From assembly GCA_965198655.1 (NCBI GenBank), contig OZ240668.1:3906001-3970000 (forward strand): DNA of 64,000 nucleotides, written 5' to 3'. This DNA is from Lichenicola sp965198655. Its GTDB lineage: Bacteria > Pseudomonadota > Alphaproteobacteria > Acetobacterales > Acetobacteraceae. Each line of letters opens with the position of its first letter. Positions within the stretch are counted from its first letter, which is position 1. Of the stretch, positions 28,761-37,597 are shown piece by piece. Both the position numbers and the translations under genes were made by a program. Under the pieces are notes generated by a model. It searched no databases. It was not told the origin of the DNA and saw nothing but the letters and a program-made list of their open reading frames with translations.

Positions 28761-29657
28761 ATGACGCGCATCCTCTTCACCGGCGGCAGCGGCAAGGCGG
28801 GCCGGCACGTGGTGCAGTACCTACTCGACCAGGGCTACGACATCCTCAACATCGACACCAAGCCGCTCCACAACCCCCGGGTCCGGACCCTGATCACCGA
28901 CATCACAGATGCCGGGCAGGTGTTCAACGCGTTCTCCTCCTATACCGGCCTGCACGAGTTCGACGAGGACCTCAGCCCGCCGAAGATCGACGCGGTGGTA
29001 CACTTCGCGGCGATCCCGCGGATCATGCTCACCCCCGACAACGAGGTGTACCGGATCAACGTGATGGGCACCTACAACGTGCTCGACGCCGCGACCAAGC
29101 TCGGCATAAGCAAGGTGATCATCGCGTCGAGCGAGACCACCTACGGCATCGTGTTCGCGCACGGCCACCGCGACCCGGAATACTTCCCGCTCGACGAGGA
29201 GTACCCGGTGAAGCCGATGGACAGCTACGCCACCTCGAAGATCTGCAACGAGCGCACCGCCGAAGCCTTCGCGATGCGCACCGGCACCGACATCTACGCG
29301 CTGCGGATCGGCAACGTGATCGAGCCGGACGAGTACGCGCTGTTCCCGGGCTGGTTCGCCAAGCCGGGCTTCCGCAAGCGGATCGCCTGGAGCTACATCG
29401 ACGCGCGCGACCTGGGCGAGATCGTCCGGCTCGGGGTCGAGACCAACGGGCTCGGCTACCAGGTGTTCAACGCGGTCAACGACCATTCCTCGTCTGACCT
29501 GCCGACGGCGGAGCTGCTGCGCCGCTACTACCCGAACGTGCCGGTGCGCGGCGAGATGGGCGAGTTCGAGAGCCTGCTGTCGAACCGCAAGGCCAGGGAG
29601 ATGCTGGGCTTCCGGGAGAACCACAACTGGCGCGCCTACGTGAAGACCGACGCCTGA
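28761..29657 (+). CDS. NAD-dependent epimerase/dehydratase-family oxidoreductase
   Basis: A 298-residue extended SDR. The cofactor motif is TGGSGKAG at residues 7-14, the catalytic dyad is Tyr156/Lys160 in SYATSK, and ASSETTYG supplies the Ser/Thr. An AAGGA site lies nine bases upstream of ATG, and it follows the binding protein gene by 22 bases, so it is the fifth gene of the importer operon. The motifs and size resemble sugar and uronate dehydrogenases that oxidise an aldose to a lactone, so it may be the entry step for the imported sugar; this is an inference. It is not close to DenD in motif detail (different N-terminus), so it is probably not a duplicate. Confidence 0.8.
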   Translation: MTRILFTGGSGKAGRHVVQYLLDQGYDILNIDTKPLHNPRVRTLITDITDAGQVFNAFSSYTGLHEFDEDLSPPKIDAVVHFAAIPRIMLTPDNEVYRINVMGTYNVLDAATKLGISKVIIASSETTYGIVFAHGHRDPEYFPLDEEYPVKPMDSYATSKICNERTAEAFAMRTGTDIYALRIGNVIEPDEYALFPGWFAKPGFRKRIAWSYIDARDLGEIVRLGVETNGLGYQVFNAVNDHSSSDLPTAELLRRYYPNVPVRGEMGEFESLLSNRKAREMLGFRENHNWRAYVKTDA

Positions 29658-29660
29658 GAA

Positions 29661-29776
29661 GGCCAGGGGCTTTGCCCCTGGACCCCATGAAGGGCAAAGC
29701 CCTTCAAACCCATTTTCTAAGTAATAGGGGTTTGGGGCCTCCGGCCCCAACGGGTCCAGGGCAGAGCCCTGGCCTT
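29661..29776 (+). repeat. Triple-hairpin dispersed repeat, copy R3
   Basis: Shorter copy in the same orientation as R1/R2. The three hairpins are kept; the first loop reads TTT and the third arm TTGGGGCC/GGCCCCAA shows a compensated base change in both arms. The tail lacks the GCAGATCG near-repeats and goes directly to GGGCAGAGCCCTGGCC. Lies between the SDR and racemase-like genes. The compensatory change argues for selection on the fold. Confidence 0.85.
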
Positions 29777-29811
29777 CAAGTTGCCAACCGCTTGAACAAG
29801 GGGATGCCTTC

Positions 29812-30507
29812 ATGACGAAACAACGAACCGTGGTGGCGGTGCATACCGGACCGGTAACGGTGGCGCCGCTGAACGCGCTGGCGCCGGAGCTGATCCCCGG
29901 CGTGCGGCTGATCAACCTGGTCGACGACAGCCTGCTGAAGGACACCATGGCGGCCGGCCACGTGACTCCGGCGGTGACGCGGCGGCTCGCCCAGTACATG
30001 ACCATCGGGCAGGAGATGGGCGCAGACATGATCCTCAACTGCTGCTCGTCGGTGGGCGAGGCGGCGGAAGTGGCGGCACAACTTCTCGACGTGCCGATGC
30101 TCAAGATCGACGTGGCGATGGCGGAGGAAGCGGTGCAGCGCGCCAGCCGGATCGGCGTCGCGGCCACCGTGCAGACCACGCTGGATCCGACCGCGCGGCT
30201 GATCGAGCGCACGGCTGAGCGCGCCGGCAAGGCCATCCAGGTGTCCAAGCGCCTGTGCAGCGGCGCGTTCGACGCGTTGCTGGCCGGCGACAGCGCCAAG
30301 CACGACGCGATCGTGTCGCGCGAACTGGTGGCGCTGGCCGCCGAGGTAGACCTCATCGTCCTGGCGCAGGTCTCGATGGGACGGGTCGCGGACGGGCTCG
30401 GCGACGCCGTCACCATTCCGGTGCTGACCAGCCCGCGTCTGGGGATGCAGCGCCTGGCCGAGCGGCTGGCGCTGCTGGACGAGCCGGCGCGGCGCGACGC
30501 CGCCTGA
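29812..30507 (+). CDS. Aspartate/glutamate racemase-superfamily protein lacking the second catalytic Cys
   Basis: A 231-residue protein of the Asp/Glu/hydantoin racemase superfamily: VHTGPVTVAPL opening, MILNCCSSVGEAA with the first active-site cysteines (C77/C78), and LIVLAQVSM where a GC(T/A) motif with the second catalytic Cys would normally stand (Gln186, Ser188). A one-cysteine site excludes the usual two-base racemisation and points to other chemistry, as in arylmalonate decarboxylase or maleate isomerase. AAGGGG precedes the ATG. It is separated from the SDR gene only by repeat R3, so it is probably part of the sugar-acid locus. Substrate unknown. Confidence 0.78.
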   Translation: MTKQRTVVAVHTGPVTVAPLNALAPELIPGVRLINLVDDSLLKDTMAAGHVTPAVTRRLAQYMTIGQEMGADMILNCCSSVGEAAEVAAQLLDVPMLKIDVAMAEEAVQRASRIGVAATVQTTLDPTARLIERTAERAGKAIQVSKRLCSGAFDALLAGDSAKHDAIVSRELVALAAEVDLIVLAQVSMGRVADGLGDAVTIPVLTSPRLGMQRLAERLALLDEPARRDAA

Positions 30508-30511
30508 GGGA

Positions 30512-31201
30512 TCAGGTCCCGTGCGCGTGGAGCGGAGCGTGCGGCCCGTCCGCATCAGCGCTGTCAGGCAGGTGGAAGTGCTGCACCAGGTCCTGCACCT
30601 GCGCCCGCGTCAACAGGCGCGGGTTCAGGCCGCGCAGCAGCAGGTAGAGCCGCGCCGTTTCCTCCAGCTCCTCGGTGGCGTTGACCGCGGCTTCCAGCGT
30701 GGTTCCCGCGACCACCGGGCCGTGGTTGGCCAGCAGCACCGCGGCGTGGCGTCCGCCGAGCGCGCGGATGGCACCGGCGACCGCCGGGTCGCCCGGACGA
30801 TAGTACGGCACCAAGGCGGTGCGTCCGACCCGCATCACCGAGTAGGCGGTCAGCGGCGGCAGCACCGACTTGGGGTCGATCTCCGGCAGCATGGACACGG
30901 CGACGGAGTGGGTGGAATGCAGGTGCACGATGGCGCCGGCCCCGCTGCGCGTTTCGTAGAGCGCCTGGTGCAGCGGGATCTCCTTGGTCGGCGGATCGCC
31001 GGACAGCACCCGCCCGTTCGGGTCGAGCCGGGTCAGCCTCCCAGGGTCGAGAAAGCCGAGAGAGGAGTCGGTGGGCGTGGTCAGCAGCCCGCCATCCTCC
31101 AGACGTATGCTGATGTTGCCCGATGATCCGTGCGTCAGGCCGCGCTCGAACAGCGAGCGGGCGAACAGGCAGATCTGCTCGCGCAGCGTCGTCTCGTCCA
31201 T
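30512..31201 (-). CDS. otnC: 3-oxo-tetronate 4-phosphate decarboxylase (class II aldolase family)
   Basis: A 229-residue class II aldolase/adducin-fold enzyme. SSGNISIRLEDG begins the active site, TKEIPLH supplies the catalytic Glu74 region, HLHSTH gives zinc ligands His93/His95, and ANHGPVVAG carries the third histidine. OtnC decarboxylates 3-oxo-tetronate 4-phosphate to dihydroxyacetone phosphate. ATG 31201 has GGGAG eight bases upstream. It is convergent with the racemase-like gene (stops 5 bases apart) and divergent from ltnD. The family also includes fuculose-phosphate aldolases; the otn neighbourhood decides the name. Confidence 0.88.
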   Translation of the reverse strand: MDETTLREQICLFARSLFERGLTHGSSGNISIRLEDGGLLTTPTDSSLGFLDPGRLTRLDPNGRVLSGDPPTKEIPLHQALYETRSGAGAIVHLHSTHSVAVSMLPEIDPKSVLPPLTAYSVMRVGRTALVPYYRPGDPAVAGAIRALGGRHAAVLLANHGPVVAGTTLEAAVNATEELEETARLYLLLRGLNPRLLTRAQVQDLVQHFHLPDSADADGPHAPLHAHGT

Positions 31202-31327
31202 GAACCCGTCTCCCGCCTTGTCCGGGCGGCCGGGTGATCTCGCCCTCTTCATCCGCCGCCCGATCCGTCCCATCCTGGCGTTGGGAGCGCAACCAGGCAA
31301 GGCGTCCGGACTTCCCAAGGAGCAGCC

Positions 31328-32254
31328 ATGAGCGACCAGCAGAAGCCGACGATGCGGTGCGCGATGATCGGCCTCGGCTCGATGGGCGGCGGCATGGCGA
31401 CGTCGCTGCTGCGCGCCGGTTTCCCGGTGGCCGGCTACGATGTCGACCCGGCCGCCCGCGACCGCTTCGCCAGGGAGGGCGTGCGTATCTGCGCCACCCC
31501 GGGCGAGGCCTCGGCCGGGGCGGACTGCGTGGTCGCGGTGGTGGTGAACGCCGACCAGACCGAGGCGGTGCTGTTCGGCGCGGATGGCTGCGCCGACCGC
31601 ATGAAGCCGGGTGCGGTGTTCGTGTCCTCGGCCACCATGGCGCCGGACCGGGCGCGGGCGCTGTCGGCGCGGCTGGAGGCGACCGGCCGGCACTACCTCG
31701 ACGCGCCGATGAGCGGCGGCTCGGCGCGGGCGGCGGAGGGGCAGCTCACCATGCTCGCCTCCGGCAGCAAGGCGGCCTTTGCCGCAGCGCGTCCGGCGCT
31801 CGAGGCGATGACCGCGACGCTGTACGAGCTGGGCGACGAAGCCGGCCTGGGGGCCGCGTTCAAGATGGTCAACCAGTTGCTGGCCGGGGTGCATATCGCC
31901 GCCGCCTGCGAGGCGATTGCGTTCGCGGCGAGGCAGGGCCTCGACCTCGACCGGGTCTACGAGGTGATCACCAAGTCGGCCGGCAATAGCTGGATGTTCG
32001 AGAACCGCATCCCGCACGTGCTCGGTGGCGACTACGCGCCGCGAAGTGCTGTCGACATCTTCACCAAGGACCTCGGCATCGTGCTCGACATGGCCCGCGC
32101 GCAGCGCTTCCCGGTGCCGGTGGCGGGGGCGGCGCTGCAGATGTACCTGATGACGGCCGCAGCCGGCATGGGCGGGGACGACGACGCGTCGGTCGCCCGG
32201 CTGTATGCGCAGATCGCAGGCCTGTCGTTGCCGCAGCCGACCGAAGGACGCTGA
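31328..32254 (+). CDS. ltnD: L-threonate dehydrogenase (beta-hydroxyacid dehydrogenase family)
   Basis: A 308-residue member of the 3-hydroxyisobutyrate/beta-hydroxyacid dehydrogenases. MIGLGSMGGGMA is the NAD motif, YLDAPMSGGSARA the substrate motif, and KMVNQLLAG contains the catalytic Lys. The segment SAGNSWMFENRIPHVLGGDY and the following SAVDIFTKDLGIV are typical of LtnD, which oxidises L-threonate to 2-oxo-tetronate. AAGGAG lies five bases before ATG. The otnI gene follows after two bases. Confidence 0.9.
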   Translation: MSDQQKPTMRCAMIGLGSMGGGMATSLLRAGFPVAGYDVDPAARDRFAREGVRICATPGEASAGADCVVAVVVNADQTEAVLFGADGCADRMKPGAVFVSSATMAPDRARALSARLEATGRHYLDAPMSGGSARAAEGQLTMLASGSKAAFAAARPALEAMTATLYELGDEAGLGAAFKMVNQLLAGVHIAAACEAIAFAARQGLDLDRVYEVITKSAGNSWMFENRIPHVLGGDYAPRSAVDIFTKDLGIVLDMARAQRFPVPVAGAALQMYLMTAAAGMGGDDDASVARLYAQIAGLSLPQPTEGR

Positions 32255-32256
32255 CC

Positions 32257-33057
32257 ATGCCGCGCTTCGCCGCCAACCTGACCCTGATGTTCACCGAGCG
32301 GCCCTTCGCCGACCGCTTCGACGCCGCCGCCGCCGCCGGCTTCACCGCGGTCGAGTTCCTGTTCCCCTACGCGCTTGAGCCGGAGGCGGTGGCGGAGCGG
32401 CTCGATCGCAACCGGCTCGACCTCGCGCTGTTCAACCTGCCGCCCGGCGATTGGGAGGCAGGCGACCGCGGGGTGGCGGCGCTGCCGGAACGGGCGGCGG
32501 AGTTCGCGGCGAGCCTGCCCACGGCGCTGCGCTACGCGAAGGTCTGCGGGGCGAAGCGGCTGCACCTGATGGCGGGCAGGGCGGACAAGGCGGACCCGGC
32601 GGCGCTGCGCTGCTACCGCGACTCCGTCACCCGCGCAGCCGAGGCGCTGGGTGCGCAGGGGATCGACCTGGTGCTGGAACCGATCAACGGGCGCGACATG
32701 CCTGGCTACTTCCTGAACGACTTCGAATGGGCGGCCGCCTTCATCAACGGGCTCGGCCTGCCGAACTTGAAGCTGCAGTTCGACCTGTACCACCGGCAGA
32801 TCATGCACGGCGACGTGGCGATGGCGCTGCGGCGCATGATGCCGATGATCGGCCACGTGCAGGTCGCCAGCGTGCCGTCGCGCAACGAGCCGGACGGCGA
32901 GGAGCTGAACTGGCCGTTCCTGTTCGACGAGCTCGACCGGCTCGGCTACGCGGGCTTCGTCGGCTGCGAGTACCGGCCGCGTGGCCGCACCGAGGACGGG
33001 CTCGGCTGGTTCGCGCCCCACGCCGGGCGGCGCGGCGGCGCGGGAGCGGCGTCATGA
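32257..33057 (+). CDS. otnI: 2-oxo-tetronate isomerase (hydroxypyruvate isomerase family)
   Basis: A 266-residue TIM-barrel sugar isomerase/endonuclease-IV-like protein. FTAVEFLFPYALEPE opens the barrel, VLEPINGRDMPGYFL carries the metal/catalytic Glu and Asn, and LQFDLYHRQIMHGD and VGCEYRPRG supply further conserved residues. OtnI interconverts 2-oxo- and 3-oxo-tetronate, linking LtnD or DenD to OtnK. AAGGA precedes the ATG. Its stop overlaps the otnK ATG (ATGA). Confidence 0.92.
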   Translation: MPRFAANLTLMFTERPFADRFDAAAAAGFTAVEFLFPYALEPEAVAERLDRNRLDLALFNLPPGDWEAGDRGVAALPERAAEFAASLPTALRYAKVCGAKRLHLMAGRADKADPAALRCYRDSVTRAAEALGAQGIDLVLEPINGRDMPGYFLNDFEWAAAFINGLGLPNLKLQFDLYHRQIMHGDVAMALRRMMPMIGHVQVASVPSRNEPDGEELNWPFLFDELDRLGYAGFVGCEYRPRGRTEDGLGWFAPHAGRRGGAGAAS

Positions 33058-34343
33058 GCCTCCGCCTCGGCTGCATCGCCGACGACTACACCGGCGCCTC
33101 CGACCTCGCCAACATGCTGCGCCGGAACGGGCTGCGCACGGTGCAGACCATCGGCATCCCGCGCGCGTCGCTGGCGCTGCCGGAGGTCGACGCGGTGGTG
33201 GTGTCGCTGAAGAGCCGCTCGATCGCGGCCGATCGCGCGGTGTCGCTGTCGCTGGAGGCCGAACGGTGGCTGCGCGGCCGCGGCGCGGAGCACGTGCTGT
33301 TCAAGATCTGCTCGACCTTCGACTCCACCGACGAGGGCAATATCGGGCCGGTGATCGACGCGCTGCGCGAACGGGCGGGCGCCGGTACGGTGCTGGTCAA
33401 CCCGGCGTTCCCGGAAACCGGGCGCAGCGTGTTCCAAGGATACCTGTTCGTGAACGGCGTGCCGCTGCACGAAAGCCCGCTCAAGGACCACCCGCTCAAC
33501 CCGATGCGCGACTCCAACCTGGTCCGGGTGCTGCAGCGGCAGAGCCGGGCGCCGGTGCGGCTGATCCCGTTCGCGACCGTGGAGCAGGGTGCCGGCGCGG
33601 TGCGCGAGGCGCTCGCCGGGATGCCGGACGCGGGGGCCGCGATCATCGACGCGGTGGCGGCGCGTCATCTCGACGTGCTGGGACAGGCGGCGCTGGCGGA
33701 TCCCCTATCAGCCGGCGCGTCCGGCCTCGGTGCCGGGCTGGCGCGTGCCCTGATCGCGCGTGACGGGATCGCTCCCCTGCCAGCGACGCCGCCCGACGCG
33801 CCGCGCCGGGGCCACACCGGCGGGCATGGCGCGATCCTGGGCGGGAGCTGCTCGACCGCGACCCGGCAGCAGATCGCCTCGGCGGAGGCGGCCGGGATCG
33901 CCTGCCACCGGCTCGACGTGCGCCGCCTGCTGGAAGGCGAAGCCGAGGCCGTGGTGGCCGAGGCGCTGCGCCAGGCCGGTGAGTGGCTTCCTGCGGGCCC
34001 AGTGCTGGTTGCCAGCAGCGACACTCCGGACGCGGTGCAGGCGATGCAGCGCAGCCATGGCGGTGCGGCAGCGGGCCATGCGATCGAGCAGGCGCTGGCG
34101 GCGATCGCGGAAGGGCTGCTGGCGGCGGGCGTGGACCGGCTGGTGGTGGCGGGCGGGGAAACCTCCGGCGCGGTGGTGGACCGGCTCGGGCTGGAAGCGT
34201 TCCTGGTGGGCGAGGAGATCGCGCCCGGGGTGCCGGTGCTGCGCACCACCGGCGCCAACCATCCCGGCCTGGCGATGGCGCTGAAGTCGGGCAACTTCGG
34301 CGGCGAGGACTTCTTCACCCGCGCCTTGTCGATGCTGGGGTGA
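33054..34343 (+). CDS. otnK: 3-oxo-tetronate kinase (DUF1537/four-carbon acid sugar kinase)
   Basis: A 429-residue kinase. The N-terminal domain begins LGCIADDYTGASDLANMLRR, the diagnostic four-carbon acid sugar kinase motif, with KICSTFDSTDEGNIG and FPETGRSVFQGYLF for the substrate site. The C-terminal nucleotide-binding domain has GSCSTATRQQI and VAGGETSGAVV. It phosphorylates 3-oxo-tetronate at C4. ATG 33054 overlaps the otnI stop by four bases. Last gene of the ltnD-otnI-otnK operon. Confidence 0.94.
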   Translation: MSLRLGCIADDYTGASDLANMLRRNGLRTVQTIGIPRASLALPEVDAVVVSLKSRSIAADRAVSLSLEAERWLRGRGAEHVLFKICSTFDSTDEGNIGPVIDALRERAGAGTVLVNPAFPETGRSVFQGYLFVNGVPLHESPLKDHPLNPMRDSNLVRVLQRQSRAPVRLIPFATVEQGAGAVREALAGMPDAGAAIIDAVAARHLDVLGQAALADPLSAGASGLGAGLARALIARDGIAPLPATPPDAPRRGHTGGHGAILGGSCSTATRQQIASAEAAGIACHRLDVRRLLEGEAEAVVAEALRQAGEWLPAGPVLVASSDTPDAVQAMQRSHGGAAAGHAIEQALAAIAEGLLAAGVDRLVVAGGETSGAVVDRLGLEAFLVGEEIAPGVPVLRTTGANHPGLAMALKSGNFGGEDFFTRALSMLG

Positions 34344-34610
34344 TGCCGCGCCGCGGACCATGCGGCGCGATTGGTCCCTGCACCTGCATCCCTTGCGTCC
34401 GCCCAAGCTGCGCTCGGGGACGACGCACGCATCCACGCCGTTCTTATTCGTGGGGGATCCGGAAGATCTCCATGTCGTCCGTCTCCACCTTGAGGCAGGT
34501 GCGAGGGTCTTAGACGGCGATGACCCGCCTGCACCGGGCACCTAGGTCGCTCGTGAGCCGGGTTACGGGATGGCCGCGTCCAGCAAGGAAATGAGAAGCG
34601 GGAAACGATC

Positions 34611-34889
34611 CTATCTGGTCGAACCCGACGGTCGTGCAGCGTTGCACGCCGTCGTGGGTGCCTGACGACACCGTTTCACGAGCGCAGAACTCAGGATGCC
34701 CGGGTTCAACATGAGGGAGCCGACCAGCGGTCCAGCCGTCATGTCGCTGTTCCAGACCTCGACCTGTCCACCGGCCTTGATAAGCGTCTTGGCGACATCG
34801 ATCGCCTCGTCGTCGCTTTGACAATCTATGCTGACGGACTCCTGGACGTAATCGGCAGCATCGGAAAGATAAAGGCGATAGCGCGCCAC
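34611..34889 (-). CDS. Hypothetical small protein
   Basis: A 92-residue open frame starting at a GTG with GAGG seven bases upstream. The first 60 residues (MARYRLYLSDAADYVQES, DDEAIDVAKTLIKAG) look like a small folded alpha/beta domain of the kind that opens many short alphaproteobacterial hypothetical proteins; the tail is Arg/Ala/Ser-rich. No family was recognised with confidence. It stands alone between otnK and the TPR-methyltransferase gene, with about 270 bases of featureless sequence on its left. Confidence 0.45.
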   Translation of the reverse strand: MARYRLYLSDAADYVQESVSIDCQSDDEAIDVAKTLIKAGGQVEVWNSDMTAGPLVGSLMLNPGILSSALVKRCRQAPTTACNAARPSGSTR

Positions 34890-35266
34890 GCTGTAGCCTC
34901 TGCTCGTAAGGCGGGAGGATGAAGCCTCTCAGTCGCGGGCGCCTGGTTAAGGGCGGAGACGAGCCCGCGATGGCGGTGTCATAGCACGATTCGTTTCAAT
35001 AAATCTAAAAATTGATTGCAGTTTGATGTTTCCAGCACTGTCTGGGAGAGGCTTGGAAAGGGATCAGGACGAGAGCAGAGCAAGCCCGACGACGTCGAGG
35101 CTGGGGATTCATCCGCCAGCGGCGCCAGCAGGATCGGCAGCGTCGCAACGCGATCATGCAGCCGGCATGGAGCCGACGGTTCGCAGGAGCGGATGCCCGA
35201 TGTAGGACGGGGAACGGATCGCGACGGATGCGGTCGGGAACGAGCTGAACCGTCCGGAGGTGGCAA
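34890..35266. other. Intergenic region, no gene seen
   Basis: About 380 bases upstream of the TPR-methyltransferase gene. Positions about 34995-35030 are strikingly AT-rich for this genome and could hold a promoter, but no clear -35/-10 pair was identified. Short open frames here have no family features. Confidence 0.4.
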
Positions 35267-37423
35267 ATGAACCGCAAAGCGCGCCCTATCGCGGCCGCCG
35301 ATGCTCCGGGCCCGCTGACGCTGCTGGCTCAGGCCCAGGCCACGTATCGCGACGGCCGGCTGGAGGAGGCCGACCGGCTGTGCGTCCGCCATCTCGCCAT
35401 GGCGCCGGGCCATGCCCAGGCCCTGCACCTACGCGGCCAGGTCGCGCGGCTCCAAGGGCGGGCGGCCGATGCAATCGCGCATTTCGAGGCGGCGCTCGCC
35501 ACAGCACCCGCGGTCGCCGCCATCCATGACGGGCTCGCGGACGCGTACCAATCGGTCGGGCGACCGGTGGAGGCGGAGCGGCACTATCGGCGCGTCGCCG
35601 AGCTGCGGCCGGGTGCTGCAACCCTGCTGAACCTCGGCAACGCCTTGATGGATCTCGGCCGCCCGGTTGATGCCGCCGCGACCTATCGCTCCGCTTTGCG
35701 CATCGATCCGCGCCTGCCGGAGCTGCACTACGCTCTCGGCACCGCCCTAGGCGCGCTGCAACAGGGGCAAGCGGTGGACGCCTTTTCGCGGGCCATCGCG
35801 TTGCGGCCGGACTTCGTGCTCGCGCATGAGGGCTTGGTCGAGGCCTGCCTCGCTACGGGACGCCCGGACGCGGCGTTGCGCGCTGCCTGCCAGGCGCTGC
35901 TGCGCGTCGACACCATCCGGCTGCGCGTGCTGTTCGTGGACTGCGTGCGCGACGCGGTGCCGACGGTGGGGATGGCCGGGCTGGACGAGGCGATGCGACG
36001 CGCCCTGGCGGAACGCTGGACCCGGCCGCAGGAGCTGGCCCGCGCGGCCTGTGCGATCGCCGCCCTGCATCGCCCGCCCGACCCGCGACGCGAGCCGCTG
36101 CGCACCCTGCTGGACCTGGCGCCGGTGTGCCACCGGGAGGTCGAGGACAGCCTGACCCAGCAGCGCCGCGCCCTGCTGGACGCGGTCATCTCAGGAGGAA
36201 AACCTGCGCCCGACGCGCTCGCGACGGCCTGCGGGCTGGCGCGGCAGTGCTTCGTCAACGAGTACGCCTGGTTCTGCACCGCCGAGGAGGCCGAGGAGGT
36301 CGAGCGATTGTGCCGGAACGTTGCGGCCGGGCTCGACACCGGGGCCAGGCCGCCGGATGCGGCGCTGGCCGCGATCGCGATGTATCGGCCGCTCGGCGCG
36401 CTGGCCGGCGCCGAACGCCTGCTGGTCCAGGCCCGGCCGCCGGAGGTCGCGACGCTGCTCGCCCAGCAGGTGCGGGAACCCGACGAGGAGCGCCGGCTGC
36501 GCGGCGCCATCCGGCGTGCCACCGCGATCGAGGACGCGGTGTCGCGCGCGGTGCGCGACCAGTACGAGGCCAACCCGTATCCGCGCTGGGTGACCACGAT
36601 CGAGGCGGCGCAGCGGATCCGGCTCGGCGACTGGCTGCGGGCGCGGTTCCCCGGTGCGTCGATGGCGCCGCTGCCGGACGGCCGGACACTGGAGGTGCTG
36701 GTGGCCGGATGCGGCACCGGGCAGCACGCGGTGGAAACGGTGCGCGGGCTGGCGAACGTTGCCGTGCTGGCGATCGACCTGAGCCTCGCCAGCCTCGCCT
36801 ATGCGAGCCGGATCACCGCGTCGCTCGGCGTGGACGGGATCGAGTATGCGCAGGCCGACCTGCTGCAAGCGGCACGGCTCGGGCGGTGCTTCGACATGAT
36901 CGCGATCGGCGGGGTGCTGCACCACATGGCGGACCCCTGGGCCGGCTGGCGCGCCCTGCTCGGGCCGCTTCGTCCGGGCGGGGTGATGAACGTGCTGCTC
37001 TACACCCGGCGCGGCCGCGGCGACGTTCGGGCGGCGCGGGACTGGATCGCACGCAAGGGATACCGGCCGACGCCGGACGGCATCCGCGCCTGCCGCCGCG
37101 CGCTGATGGACCAGCCTGAGGACTGGGCAGTCCGGTTGTCGGCGAGCCCGGATTGCTGCTCGGCCAGCGGATGCCGCGACCTGCTGTTCCACGTGCAGGA
37201 GGGTGCCGTGACCCTGCCGGAGGTGGCGGGCTTCCTGGAGGCCGAGGGGCTCCACCTGCTCGGGGTCGACGTCGCGGCGACCACCGAGCAGGCGTTTAGG
37301 GACCGCGATCCGGGCGCCGGCGAGGACGCGCTGCGCGACCTGGGGCGCTGGGAGCTGTTCGAGTCGGAGAACCCGCGCTGCTTCGCCGGGATGCTGAACC
37401 TGTGGGTGCAGAAGCTTGTCTAG
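35267..37423 (+). CDS. TPR-containing class I SAM-dependent methyltransferase
   Basis: A 718-residue two-part protein. Residues about 1-200 are TPR repeats (LDLGRPVDAAATYRSAL and similar 34-residue units). A middle helical region includes CFVNEYAWFCTAEEAEEVER. Residues about 470-600 form a methyltransferase with motif I VLVAGCGTGQH, AIDLSLASLAYA, FDMIAIGGVLHHM, and LRPGGVMNVLLYT. GGAGG is six bases upstream of the ATG. The C-terminal 120 residues are conserved-looking but unrecognised. Such fusions occur in alphaproteobacteria near glycosylation or cell-surface genes, but nothing nearby shows the substrate. Monocistronic; ends at repeat R4. Confidence 0.83.
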   Translation: MNRKARPIAAADAPGPLTLLAQAQATYRDGRLEEADRLCVRHLAMAPGHAQALHLRGQVARLQGRAADAIAHFEAALATAPAVAAIHDGLADAYQSVGRPVEAERHYRRVAELRPGAATLLNLGNALMDLGRPVDAAATYRSALRIDPRLPELHYALGTALGALQQGQAVDAFSRAIALRPDFVLAHEGLVEACLATGRPDAALRAACQALLRVDTIRLRVLFVDCVRDAVPTVGMAGLDEAMRRALAERWTRPQELARAACAIAALHRPPDPRREPLRTLLDLAPVCHREVEDSLTQQRRALLDAVISGGKPAPDALATACGLARQCFVNEYAWFCTAEEAEEVERLCRNVAAGLDTGARPPDAALAAIAMYRPLGALAGAERLLVQARPPEVATLLAQQVREPDEERRLRGAIRRATAIEDAVSRAVRDQYEANPYPRWVTTIEAAQRIRLGDWLRARFPGASMAPLPDGRTLEVLVAGCGTGQHAVETVRGLANVAVLAIDLSLASLAYASRITASLGVDGIEYAQADLLQAARLGRCFDMIAIGGVLHHMADPWAGWRALLGPLRPGGVMNVLLYTRRGRGDVRAARDWIARKGYRPTPDGIRACRRALMDQPEDWAVRLSASPDCCSASGCRDLLFHVQEGAVTLPEVAGFLEAEGLHLLGVDVAATTEQAFRDRDPGAGEDALRDLGRWELFESENPRCFAGMLNLWVQKLV

Positions 37424-37430
37424 CAAGCAA

Positions 37431-37580
37431 GGCCAGGGCTCTGCCCATCGATCTGCTTCGCACCACCGATCTGCTTCGCAGCTCGGTCCGCTGGGGCCGG
37501 AGGCCCCAGACCCCTTGACTTAAGAAATGGGTTTGAGGGGCTTCGCCCTTCATGGGATCCAGGGGCAAAGCCCCTGGCCT
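37431..37580 (-). repeat. Triple-hairpin dispersed repeat, copy R4 (inverted)
   Basis: Complete copy in the opposite orientation to R1-R3, with the three hairpins and both GCAGATCG-type near-repeats (read on the minus strand). It lies between the convergent TPR-methyltransferase and copD genes, just 8 bases after the methyltransferase stop and 17 bases from the copD stop, an ideal position for a bidirectional terminator. Confidence 0.85.
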
Positions 37581-37597
37581 CCGCCGCCCACCGACCC

